The position numbers and the translations under genes are program-made. Positions 7,307-12,951 of a stretch of DNA of 15,574 bases are shown here, in pieces (the first letter of the stretch is position 1; each line of letters opens with the position of its first letter). The notes beneath the pieces are model-generated. The model did no database searches, was not told the DNA's origin, and saw only the letters and a program-made list of their open reading frames with translations. Source of the DNA: Spirochaetaceae bacterium (lineage in GTDB: Bacteria > Spirochaetota > Spirochaetia > Treponematales > Breznakiellaceae); contig JAISDF010000095.1 of assembly GCA_031265025.1 (NCBI GenBank), positions 1 through 15,574 of the forward strand, in the 5' to 3' direction.

Positions 7307-8671
7307 TTACCCGTTGCGGCTCTGTACGCGGATCGCGTTTCCCGTGTCCTTTGCGTCTCTCGAATCTCTCGTATATAGTAAATCTTTTATATCCCCTCCG
7401 GCTAGTCCAAAACATGCCGCGACGCCGTTCCGGTCAAGAACAACCGCGAGTTCCCGGTTTTTTTCCAGGCCGGGCAGGGAAACAAGGGGACAGAGCTTTC
7501 CCCGGTACAGAAGCTCGTCGGCCCCCAGAGCCTTCCTGATTACCAGGGGCAGGGCCGAGGCAAAAAAAACAGCGCCCGGCGCCGCGTTTTCCGAACCGAG
7601 CGGCGATGAAAGTTCCGAAACTTCAATATCCAGGCCCCGCACACAATACCGGCCGGGCCGCTCTATAACCAGGGCAAAGTCCCGCTTTCCTTCCCGGACA
7701 ACGGTAAGAACAATGCTGCCGTTCTTCCGCTCCAGGCGGTATATTTTTCTGAAACTTTTCCCCCGCTGTCCCAGGTCCATAGATTGAAGTTTGCCCCCGG
7801 TAAAGAGGCGGAGGCTTTTACGCCTGACCTGACCCATGCCCAGACTGTCTATGCCCCGGTAGAGTATTTCTTCCCTGACGATTTCGCCGCGTCTGAAAAA
7901 ATCCTCTTCCGGCAGGGTCAGGGTCAGGGCGTCCCCTTTCCAGGGAAGCTCTCCGGCAGCCGTATCAAGGGCCGAGGCGATGAGGGCCTGGGTTTTTCCC
8001 AGCTCAAGGAGGGCTTTTCTCCATCCGGGGAAACGCCCGTCAAGCAGGGGGACAAGGGCAAGGCGAACCCTGTTCCTGAGAAAGGCGGTGTCGGCGTTGG
8101 TGCTGTCGGAACAGTACGAAAGGCCCCGCTCCGCAAGATAGTCAAGGACCTGGGAACGGCTAAGCGTTATGAGGGGCCTGAGTATAGCGCCTTTTTCGGG
8201 GGGCATAGCGGCCAGGGCAGAAGGACCGCCGCCACGGAGCACGGCCATGAGGACTTTTTCAAGCGAATCATCGCGGGTATGGGCAATAAGAACGCGGGTC
8301 GCGCCATGACGCCGGGCCTCACGGCGCAGGGCGGCATGGCGGAATTTCCGGGCAGCGGCCTCAAGGCCCTCGCCCCAGAGTCCCGCCTTTCGGGCGATGA
8401 GGCCCGGCCGCACCCTGGCTATTGTACAGGGCAGGCCGAAAACGCCGCACAAAGACCTGACGGCCTCCTCATCAAAGCTGTTTTCTTTGGAAGAACGTAT
8501 GCCATGATTAACATGAACACAGCGCAGCGCAAAGCCCCTGTCCTCCCTGAGGGAAGACAGGCCGGCCAGCATGGCCGTGGAGTCCGCGCCGCCTGAAACA
8601 GCCGCCAAAAAGACCGTTCCCTGAGGCCAGACGCCCAGGTTACGCGCCAGCTCTGATTCGAAATTGTTCAT
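7307..8671 (-). CDS. tilS: tRNA(Ile)-lysidine synthase TilS
   Basis: A 454-residue cytoplasmic enzyme that attaches lysine to C34 of the CAU-anticodon tRNA-Ile using ATP, so that it reads AUA. The N-terminal PP-loop ATPase domain shows SGGADS at 26-31, VNHGIR at 54-59, an HTRDD segment at 131-135 and RNRVR at 199-203. A middle helical part and the TilS C-terminal domain (about 365-432) follow, so the length fits the long two-domain form. The ATG at 8671 starts 15 bases after the rplY stop with no convincing ribosome binding site, so coupling to rplY translation is likely. The C-terminal 20 residues are charged and look unconserved. In the Borrelia order I recall, pth lies between rplY and tilS; it is absent here. 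Confidence 0.96.
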   Translation of the reverse strand: MNNFESELARNLGVWPQGTVFLAAVSGGADSTAMLAGLSSLREDRGFALRCVHVNHGIRSSKENSFDEEAVRSLCGVFGLPCTIARVRPGLIARKAGLWGEGLEAAARKFRHAALRREARRHGATRVLIAHTRDDSLEKVLMAVLRGGGPSALAAMPPEKGAILRPLITLSRSQVLDYLAERGLSYCSDSTNADTAFLRNRVRLALVPLLDGRFPGWRKALLELGKTQALIASALDTAAGELPWKGDALTLTLPEEDFFRRGEIVREEILYRGIDSLGMGQVRRKSLRLFTGGKLQSMDLGQRGKSFRKIYRLERKNGSIVLTVVREGKRDFALVIERPGRYCVRGLDIEVSELSSPLGSENAAPGAVFFASALPLVIRKALGADELLYRGKLCPLVSLPGLEKNRELAVVLDRNGVAACFGLAGGDIKDLLYTRDSRDAKDTGNAIRVQSRNG

Positions 8672-8686
8672 GACGGCAGTTCGCGC

Positions 8687-9364
8687 CTACTTTTGCTCCT
8701 TCGCGGCGGCTGCTGCCTTGCCGGGGGCAGCCGCAGCGGCCGGGGCAGCGCCTTCGGCGGGGGCGGCCGTTCCCTCGGCGGGGGCGGCGGCTTCTTCGGC
8801 GGGGGCGGCCTCAGCCTTGGCGAATTTCACCAGGGCCACGACCTGATCGCCGTTGGAAAGGACCCGTATGCCTTCGGCAAAAACAATATCCCGCACATGG
8901 ATGGACTGATTCACCTTGAGTTCCGAAACGTCAACGCTGACACTTTCGGGAAGATACCTGGGCAGACATTCCAGTTCCACTTCATGAAGCGGGAATTCAA
9001 GAATACCGCCTTCCCTGACGCCGATGGCGTTCCCCGTAAGATGCACGGGCACCCTGGCGCGGACCTGGGTATTCTGGTCAATCTCGTAAAAATCCACATG
9101 GAGGATTTTCCCGTCGAGAATGTTCCTCTGGGTATCCTTGACAAAGGCCTCGTGAATCTTGCCGTCAATCTCAAGGCGCACTATGGTACTTTCGGAAATC
9201 CCCTTGATACCGCTGACAAATTCCTGGGCATCCAGATCCAGGGCAACCGAAGTTCCCGAATGTCCGTACATCACCGCCGGGATGCGGCCCGAACGCCGTA
9301 TGCGGCCGGCTCTCCCCGATCCGGTATCGGCCCGGTTTTGGGCCGCGAAAACTACCTGATTCAT
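8687..9364 (-). CDS. rplY: 50S ribosomal protein L25, long Ctc form
   Basis: A 225-residue protein of the long L25/Ctc type that binds 5S rRNA in the large subunit. The N-terminal L25 domain (about 1-92) shows RRSGRIPAVMYG and the ILHVDFYEI strand. The TL5-type C-terminal beta domain (about 100-182) includes YLPESVSVDVSELKVNQSI, a typical family block. Residues from 183 on form an Ala/Pro/Glu-rich tail ending in lysines, partly built from a 7-residue repeat. The ATG at 9364 follows GAGGAG at 9377-9372 with a seven-base spacer, the best site in this run. The gene follows tRNA-Gln by 43 bases and precedes tilS. In Bacillus the equivalent ctc gene is stress-induced; nothing here shows that directly. 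Confidence 0.97.
   Translation of the reverse strand: MNQVVFAAQNRADTGSGRAGRIRRSGRIPAVMYGHSGTSVALDLDAQEFVSGIKGISESTIVRLEIDGKIHEAFVKDTQRNILDGKILHVDFYEIDQNTQVRARVPVHLTGNAIGVREGGILEFPLHEVELECLPRYLPESVSVDVSELKVNQSIHVRDIVFAEGIRVLSNGDQVVALVKFAKAEAAPAEEAAAPAEGTAAPAEGAAPAAAAAPGKAAAAAKEQK
8754..8809 (-). repeat. Imperfect 21-bp tandem repeat in the rplY tail
   Basis: A 14-base core TCGGCGGGGGCGGC (plus-strand reading) starts at 8754, 8775 and 8796, exactly 21 bases apart. It encodes a 7-residue unit of the AEGxAAP type in the L25 tail, so unit gain or loss would stay in frame. Confidence 0.75.
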
Positions 9365-9407
9365 GTATTAACTCCTCGTTATATGGCGTCCTCCGGGAGG
9401 CGCGTTA

Positions 9408-9479
9408 CTGGGACGACAGGGTTCGAACCTGTGCATGCCGGAGCCAAAACCCGGTGGCTTACCACTTGCCTACGTCCCA
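9408..9479 (-). tRNA. tRNA-Gln (anticodon TTG)
   Basis: A 72-base cloverleaf on the minus strand. The acceptor stem TGGGACG pairs with CGTCCCA. The D arm is GGC-AAGTGGTAA-GCC. The anticodon arm CCGGG-TTTTGGC-TCCGG places TTG at 34-36, reading CAA. The variable loop is five bases (CATGC). The T arm is ACAGG-TTCGAAC-CCTGT. The U1-A72 pair and discriminator G are typical of bacterial tRNA-Gln. The CCA end is not encoded. It is embedded between spoVG and rplY on the same strand, so it is probably cut from a shared transcript. Confidence 0.96.
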
Positions 9480-9488
9480 ATCGACAAA

Positions 9489-9504
9489 CCCGCCCCAGGG
9501 CGGG
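9489..9504 (-). terminator. GC-rich hairpin just upstream of tRNA-Gln
   Basis: CCCGCC pairs with GGCGGG around a CTGG loop on the minus strand, followed by TTTGT and then the tRNA 5' end nine bases later. It could be a weak terminator of the spoVG transcript or a processing signal. The T-run is short, so the call is tentative. Confidence 0.35.
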
Positions 9505-9541
9505 ACATGTTCCCATGAAAAAATTTTTTACTCAAGACGAA

Positions 9542-9592
9542 GCCAGTTTCAAAACGCGGGTCAGCGTATACCCGCGGTCCGATGAAACCGGC
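9542..9592 (-). other. Two-tier stem-loop in the spoVG/tRNA-Gln spacer
   Basis: On the minus strand GCCGGTTTCA (9592-9583) pairs with TGAAACTGGC (9551-9542), ten pairs including one G-U. Inside, CGCGGGT pairs with ACCCGCG over seven bases, with an eight-base loop. An AT-rich stretch with six T's follows about 20 bases further on. No open frame explains this spacer. It may be a terminator/attenuator, an RNA-processing structure or a small RNA; I recognise no family. Confidence 0.5.
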
Positions 9593-9606
9593 TGTTAAGA
9601 CTCTCC

Positions 9607-9625
9607 AGCCCCGGAGTCCGGGGCT
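9607..9625 (-). terminator. Stem-loop after the spoVG stop codon
   Basis: AGCCCCGG and CCGGGGCT form a perfect eight-base stem with a three-base loop, beginning 17 bases after the spoVG stop. No real T-run follows on the minus strand, so it may stabilise the 3' end rather than terminate alone. Confidence 0.4.
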
Positions 9626-9642
9626 ATGAGCGGCGAATGGTT

Positions 9643-9924
9643 CTATACTTCAACTGAAGGATCATCCTGGACGTTTCCCGAATCGTACTTGCCCAGAATC
9701 TTTTCTTGCAGCTCGGCGCGAAAATCAGGGTGTATGGGATGGGCAACATCCTTATACTCTCCGGCCCTGGTTTTCCGGCTCGGCATAGCGATAAAAACAC
9801 CGCTTTTTCCTTCAATTATCTTTACATTATGAACCACAAAGCAGTCATCAAATGTAACCGTTACATAGGCCCGTAGTTTTCCCTCACCGGCCACTTTCCG
9901 GACTCTGATGTCAGTAATCTCCAT
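9643..9924 (-). CDS. spoVG: SpoVG family RNA/DNA-binding regulator
   Basis: A 93-residue protein matching SpoVG over almost its full length: ITDIRVRKV at the start, the FVVHNVKIIEGKSGVFIAMP core (residues about 29-48) and the GEYKDVAHPIHP segment (about 55-66). The family binds RNA and DNA and acts as a pleiotropic post-transcriptional regulator; in Borrelia it is a known site-specific DNA/RNA-binding protein. The C-terminal tail after the HPIHP block is short and acidic. The ATG at 9924 is preceded by AAGGAG (9936-9931) at a six-base spacing. It lies 30 bases after ispE, so the two are probably cotranscribed, and it is followed by a folded spacer before tRNA-Gln. The neighbourhood ispE, spoVG, ctc is shared with Bacillus. 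Confidence 0.97.
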   Translation of the reverse strand: MEITDIRVRKVAGEGKLRAYVTVTFDDCFVVHNVKIIEGKSGVFIAMPSRKTRAGEYKDVAHPIHPDFRAELQEKILGKYDSGNVQDDPSVEV

Positions 9925-9954
9925 GGCGTTCTCCTTTTTTGGTGCTGGCTCTTA

Positions 9955-10914
9955 TTATATCTTAATACCCGATTTCTCTATACGCAAGGGAAATGTTGTT
10001 TTAACCAGATTCCATGGGGAACGCAATGCTTTTTCCGCCCTCTTTGCCGCCTCCTTTTCCTTAAAAACCCCGAAACAGGTGGACCCTGAACCTGAAAGAC
10101 CGGCAAAAGCCGCCCCCAGGCGCTTAAAATCCCCTATAAGCCGGGAATATACGGCCCCTTCTTCCGGGGGGCCATGCTCAATAAAGAGCGGTAAAAAATC
10201 ATTCGTATAGGGCCAGGTCTCAGGCCCTTCTCCCAGGGCCCTGACAAGGTCCTCCCTGGAAGGCCCGGCTTCCGCCCTGCCATTACCGGCTTCCGCCCTG
10301 CCGCTGCCGGCTTCCGCCCTGCCGCTGCCGGCTTCCGCGCTGCCGGCTCTCACCCTGTCCAAAAGGGCGAAGGCGCCGGGGGTCGAACTGGAAAAGCCCG
10401 GTTTGACCAGCACTATCCAGATTCCCTCGGGCGGGTCCACAGGCTCCAAAAACCCGCCCCGGCCCGATACAAAGGCGGCTCCCGTACCGAGAAAAAACGG
10501 TACGTCGCTGCCCAGGCCCAGGGCCAGTTTGTTAAGTTCCCCCTTGTCCAGGGCAATTCCGCCCAGTATGGCAAGGGCCTTGAGAACCGCGGCGGCGTCG
10601 GAAGACCCGCCGCCAAGCCCCGCCCCCAGGGGCAGGCGCTTGACAAGCCGTATACGCAGGGAACGCCTAAACCCCGTAGCCTCCCTGAACGCCCACACGG
10701 CCTTTTCAACAAGGTTCCCGCCGGGGGGAAGTTCCCTGTCCATGAGGACTTCGCAGTCCCCTTCGCCGGCCTTCACCTCAAAGGTGAGGGTATCGCCCCA
10801 GGAAAGAGCCAAAAAAAGGCTTTCCAGGTCATGAAAACCGTCTTCCCGCCGCCCCAAAACCCGCAAATGCAGGTTTATTTTACACGGCGCTTCTATAGTC
10901 AGGACAGAAGGCAT
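9955..10914 (-). CDS. ispE: 4-diphosphocytidyl-2-C-methyl-D-erythritol kinase IspE
   Basis: A 319-residue GHMP kinase that phosphorylates the 2-OH of CDP-methylerythritol in the MEP isoprenoid pathway. K12 in APCKINLHL and D137 in LGSDVPFFLG match the catalytic residues. The ATP-binding glycine motif PLGAGLGGGSSDAAA is at 95-109 and the third GHMP motif AGLSGSGSTCFGVF at 271-284. Residues about 189-220 are an extra Gly/Arg/Ala/Glu/Ser-rich segment made of a 7-residue repeat, sitting where homologues have a variable loop; the fold should tolerate it. The ATG at 10914 fits the family start, yet no ribosome binding site is visible and a perfect -10 lies 12 bases upstream, so the mRNA leader is expected to be only a few bases. 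It heads the spoVG-rplY-tilS-ftsH run. Confidence 0.97.
   Translation of the reverse strand: MPSVLTIEAPCKINLHLRVLGRREDGFHDLESLFLALSWGDTLTFEVKAGEGDCEVLMDRELPPGGNLVEKAVWAFREATGFRRSLRIRLVKRLPLGAGLGGGSSDAAAVLKALAILGGIALDKGELNKLALGLGSDVPFFLGTGAAFVSGRGGFLEPVDPPEGIWIVLVKPGFSSSTPGAFALLDRVRAGSAEAGSGRAEAGSGRAEAGNGRAEAGPSREDLVRALGEGPETWPYTNDFLPLFIEHGPPEEGAVYSRLIGDFKRLGAAFAGLSGSGSTCFGVFKEKEAAKRAEKALRSPWNLVKTTFPLRIEKSGIKI
10267..10344 (-). repeat. Imperfect 21-bp tandem repeat inside ispE
   Basis: Units starting GGCTTCCGC (plus-strand reading) begin at 10267, 10288, 10309 and 10330; the last is truncated. The second and third are identical and the first differs in the last seven bases. They encode the GRAEAGS-like 7-residue unit, so copy-number change keeps the frame. 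Confidence 0.85.
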
Positions 10915-10926
10915 TATGGAAATTTG

Positions 10927-10954
10927 ATTATAATCAACTGATTATTTTTGTAAA
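10927..10954 (-). promoter_or_regulatory. Promoter for ispE, predicting a near-leaderless mRNA
   Basis: On the minus strand TTTACA (10954-10949), a 16-base spacer and a perfect TATAAT (10932-10927). Only 12 bases separate the -10 from the ispE ATG, so transcription should start about five to seven bases before the start codon. No purine-rich binding site fits in that space. Confidence 0.7.
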
Positions 10955-11035
10955 TAGGTCTGCCGCGGTACATTTTGACCCTGTTCCGGCCCCGTGTTTC
11001 TCCCGAAAAAATAGCATAAAATCGGCGTAAACCTG

Positions 11036-11064
11036 TTGACAGATATAGAAACTCTCCTTATGTT
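11036..11064 (+). promoter_or_regulatory. Sigma70-type promoter for the Asp-rich protein gene
   Basis: A perfect TTGACA at 11036-11041, a 17-base spacer and TATGTT at 11059-11064 (4 of 6). The expected start near 11071 gives a leader of about 66 bases. It diverges from the ispE promoter, which is about 80 bases to the left. Confidence 0.7.
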
Positions 11065-11136
11065 TTTCAGAGATATATGTAGTATCCCGGCCTGAAAACC
11101 CGGAATAACCCGATCAAGTCCAAATGGAGTAACACC

Positions 11137-11421
11137 ATGGTTCAGGATGAAATTATCTGCAATGAAGATGAACTCAGCCTCATACCCGTAAGCGAAGGAC
11201 AGTACGAATCCCTTCCCTATCCTTTCATGGTTTTCGACGACGACGACGATGAGGATGACGACGCGGATGATGAAGAGGATGATTTTGACGACATGGATGA
11301 TGATTTTGAAGACGACGATTTTGAAGACGATGATTTTGACGATGACGACGATTTTGACGATGATGAAGACGACGATTTTGATTACGAAGAAGACGTGGAT
11401 TACGACGATTTTGACGAATAG
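11137..11421 (+). CDS. Small, extremely aspartate-rich protein of unknown function
   Basis: A 94-residue protein I cannot assign to a named family. The first 33 residues are of ordinary composition (with SLIPVSEGQYESLPYPFMVF-like hydrophobic stretches). The last 61 residues contain 40 Asp and 9 Glu, broken mainly by Phe every five to eight residues (DDF, DDDF, EDDDF units). The whole protein has 56 acidic residues and no Lys, Arg or His. Coding is supported by the start (GGAG at 11126-11129, seven bases before the ATG), a good promoter upstream, and mixed GAC/GAT codons that avoid a simple repeat. It is the only complete plus-strand gene, dividing two minus-strand clusters, and its 3' end overlaps the rsfS 3' end by 22 bases. 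DNA or RNA mimicry, calcium binding, or interaction with basic ribosomal proteins are possible; none is shown. A long minus-strand frame over the same bases is its shadow. Confidence 0.82.
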   Translation: MVQDEIICNEDELSLIPVSEGQYESLPYPFMVFDDDDDEDDDADDEEDDFDDMDDDFEDDDFEDDDFDDDDDFDDDEDDDFDYEEDVDYDDFDE

Positions 11422-11774
11422 ATGACCGGCGCTTCGCTCCAAAGCCGTTCCAGTTCATAGAAGGAACGGGCTTTGGCGGTCATAAGATGGACCACCGTAG
11501 TTCCCAGATCCATAAGATTCCATTCATCATCGCCCTGTGTTTTCCGGCGGCGGTGGAGAATTTCTACCCCCTTTCCGGCGCAAAATTCCCCGATATGCCG
11601 TTTAAGCCCCTGCATATGAACCGAACCGCTTGCCGTCGCTACGATAAAAAAATCCGTCCACATATTGAGGCTCCGCATATCCATAACCGTTACATCGCCC
11701 GCCTTGTGTCCGGCAAGGAGCCCGCCGAGTTCCAGCGCAAGCTCAGGATCACTGGTTGATAACATATCTGCCAT
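11400..11774 (-). CDS. rsfS: Ribosomal silencing factor RsfS
   Basis: A 124-residue protein of the RsfS/Iojap family, which binds L14 on the 50S subunit and blocks joining with the 30S subunit when nutrients are scarce. The family core is present: DVTVMDMRSLNMWTDFFIVA (27-46), SGSVHMQGL, then a WNLMDLG (85-91) and VVHLMTAKARSFYELERLW (94-112). The C-terminal dozen residues are variable. The ATG at 11774 is chosen because GGAAGGGA precedes it at a suitable distance; a TTG at 11789 would add five residues. It overlaps the LCP gene by 26 bases, so it is translated from the same transcript. Its 3' end runs 22 bases into the opposing Asp-rich gene. In Bacillus nadD, yqeK and rsfS are adjacent; here an LCP gene sits between. 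Confidence 0.96.
   Translation of the reverse strand: MADMLSTSDPELALELGGLLAGHKAGDVTVMDMRSLNMWTDFFIVATASGSVHMQGLKRHIGEFCAGKGVEILHRRRKTQGDDEWNLMDLGTTVVHLMTAKARSFYELERLWSEAPVIYSSKSS
11439..11476. other. Long stem-loop inside the rsfS 3' end, downstream of the Asp-rich gene
   Basis: CCAAAGCCGTTCC (11439-11451) pairs with GGAACGGGCTTTGG (11463-11476): 13 pairs with one bulged base and an 11-base loop. It starts 17 bases past the Asp-rich stop codon, where a terminator would be expected on the plus strand, but no T-run follows. It is coding sequence for the conserved KARSFYELERLW part of RsfS. Confidence 0.45.
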
Positions 11775-12951
11775 TAAAGTCCCTTCCAATTATCAGCGTA
11801 AAATCAGCCTTGTATTCAACATTCTGGCTGTCAAGATTCCCCAAGTCCGCCGCCTCGGAGCGTATATTTTTGCAGCGTATGATGTCGGCAAAGGTAGTTA
11901 CCATATCCTCATAGCCCGAACGGTCAACGATTTCCGTCCTTTCATAATCGCTGGTATCGGCGTTGTTTACGGCAATCACGTCATAGCCGAAACCCTGGAG
12001 CAGATCGGCGGTGCGCCGGGCCAGCCCCGCGGTTGCCGTTCCGTTGAGGATTTCCACGGTGAATATACGCCCGGCAAGGGTTCCGTCGGTGTTCCGGGTA
12101 AGACCCGAAAGGCTCTGGCGCACCATGTCCTTGATGAGACTGCCGTCATAATAGGGCAGTATCAGCATCTGGCCCGAAACCTCCCTGACGGTCCCCGCCA
12201 CGGTCTGTACGCCGGCCTGGTCGGTATCCATGTTCATAAGTTCATCAAAGAGCCTGGTCCGTATCCTGGCGTTGGCGTTGCTCCGCATGAGGCTGTGAAA
12301 AGTCCTGTATACCGGCTTCATTTTGAGGTATTCGTTCTGTTCGCCAAGGCGCCTTAAAAGACTCAAAAAGAAACGCTGCCGCCGGGCGTTGACCGTATCG
12401 GCATCTTCTTCGGCAAGGAAATAACCCGCGTAGGAAACGGCCTTTTCCCCGTCAAGCATGACCCGGCCCGAGGGAAAGAGCAGGGGCGGCGTTTCCAGCG
12501 GCAGTTCCACCCTGGAGGGGATGACCACATCCACGCCTTCCACAAGGTCCACGATTTTGCCGAGATTCTCAAGGGTCATGGAAAAATAAAAATTGATCTC
12601 AACGCCCAAAAGCCGTTCAACCTCATCAACAAAGGACTCCACCCGCTGGGGGCTGTATACCGTGTCAATGCGGTCCACCCGGTTAATGCGCTGTATGATG
12701 AGCCCCACCTCGCCGGGCACGTCAAAAACCGCCGCCCGCCTTGTGGAAGGATAGTACATGAGCACATAGGAACTTAAAGGCTTCCGGTCCTTTTCCAAAA
12801 TAAAAAGGCTGTTGATCACCCTGTCGCCCGAAAAAACCTCTCCGGCGGGGTCCTCGCGAAGCACAAAAACGGTAAACGCCGCCCCCCCGGCAAGGAGCGC
12901 GACAATGACCCCAAGGAGAAAAATACTGGCGTCTATCTGTTTCCGTTTCAT
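11749..12951 (-). CDS. LCP (LytR-CpsA-Psr) family protein with LytR C-terminal domain, degenerate active site
   Basis: A 400-residue protein with a single N-terminal membrane segment (about 8-30) and an outside-facing remainder. Residues about 45-205 fit the LCP fold: INRVDRIDTVYSPQRVESFV aligns with the KINAAY...G region, LLGVEINFYFSMTLENLGKIVDLVEGVDV-type sequence (114-142) is conserved, as are LDGEKAVSY (166-174) and NARRQRFF (188-195). A LytR C-terminal domain (VEILNGTATAGLARRTADLL, 299-318) follows. The usual IPRD arginine motif reads DVPGE here (77-81), so canonical polyprenyl-phosphate transferase activity is doubtful. Family members attach polymers to peptidoglycan. The ATG at 12951 overlaps the nadD-yqeK stop (ATGA) and has AAGGA five bases upstream. 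It overlaps rsfS by 26 bases. Confidence 0.85.
   Translation of the reverse strand: MKRKQIDASIFLLGVIVALLAGGAAFTVFVLREDPAGEVFSGDRVINSLFILEKDRKPLSSYVLMYYPSTRRAAVFDVPGEVGLIIQRINRVDRIDTVYSPQRVESFVDEVERLLGVEINFYFSMTLENLGKIVDLVEGVDVVIPSRVELPLETPPLLFPSGRVMLDGEKAVSYAGYFLAEEDADTVNARRQRFFLSLLRRLGEQNEYLKMKPVYRTFHSLMRSNANARIRTRLFDELMNMDTDQAGVQTVAGTVREVSGQMLILPYYDGSLIKDMVRQSLSGLTRNTDGTLAGRIFTVEILNGTATAGLARRTADLLQGFGYDVIAVNNADTSDYERTEIVDRSGYEDMVTTFADIIRCKNIRSEAADLGNLDSQNVEYKADFTLIIGRDFNGRYVINQ

Noticed and set aside
7784..8596. A 270-codon plus-strand frame antisense to tilS
   Set aside because: Mirror frame caused by GC-rich third positions in tilS; no family-like sequence and no ribosome binding site.
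8693..9598. A 301-codon plus-strand frame over rplY and tRNA-Gln
   Set aside because: It runs antisense through a clearly conserved L25 gene and a tRNA, and its Gly-rich sequence is the complement of the Ala/Pro repeat.
10261..10350. Possible CRISPR-like array in the repeated stretch of ispE
   Set aside because: Units are 21 bases, contiguous, without unique spacers, and in frame within a conserved kinase.
11225..11421. GAC/GAT stretch as non-coding simple repeat
   Set aside because: Codons are mixed, Phe, Tyr and Glu interruptions keep one frame, and a promoter and ribosome binding site precede the ATG, so coding is the better reading.
10942..11442. A 166-codon minus-strand frame rich in Ile and Val, looking like a membrane protein
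   Set aside because: It is the complement of the Asp-rich gene: GAC/GAT codons read backwards give GTC/ATC. It has no good start site and cuts across the ispE promoter region and the rsfS end.
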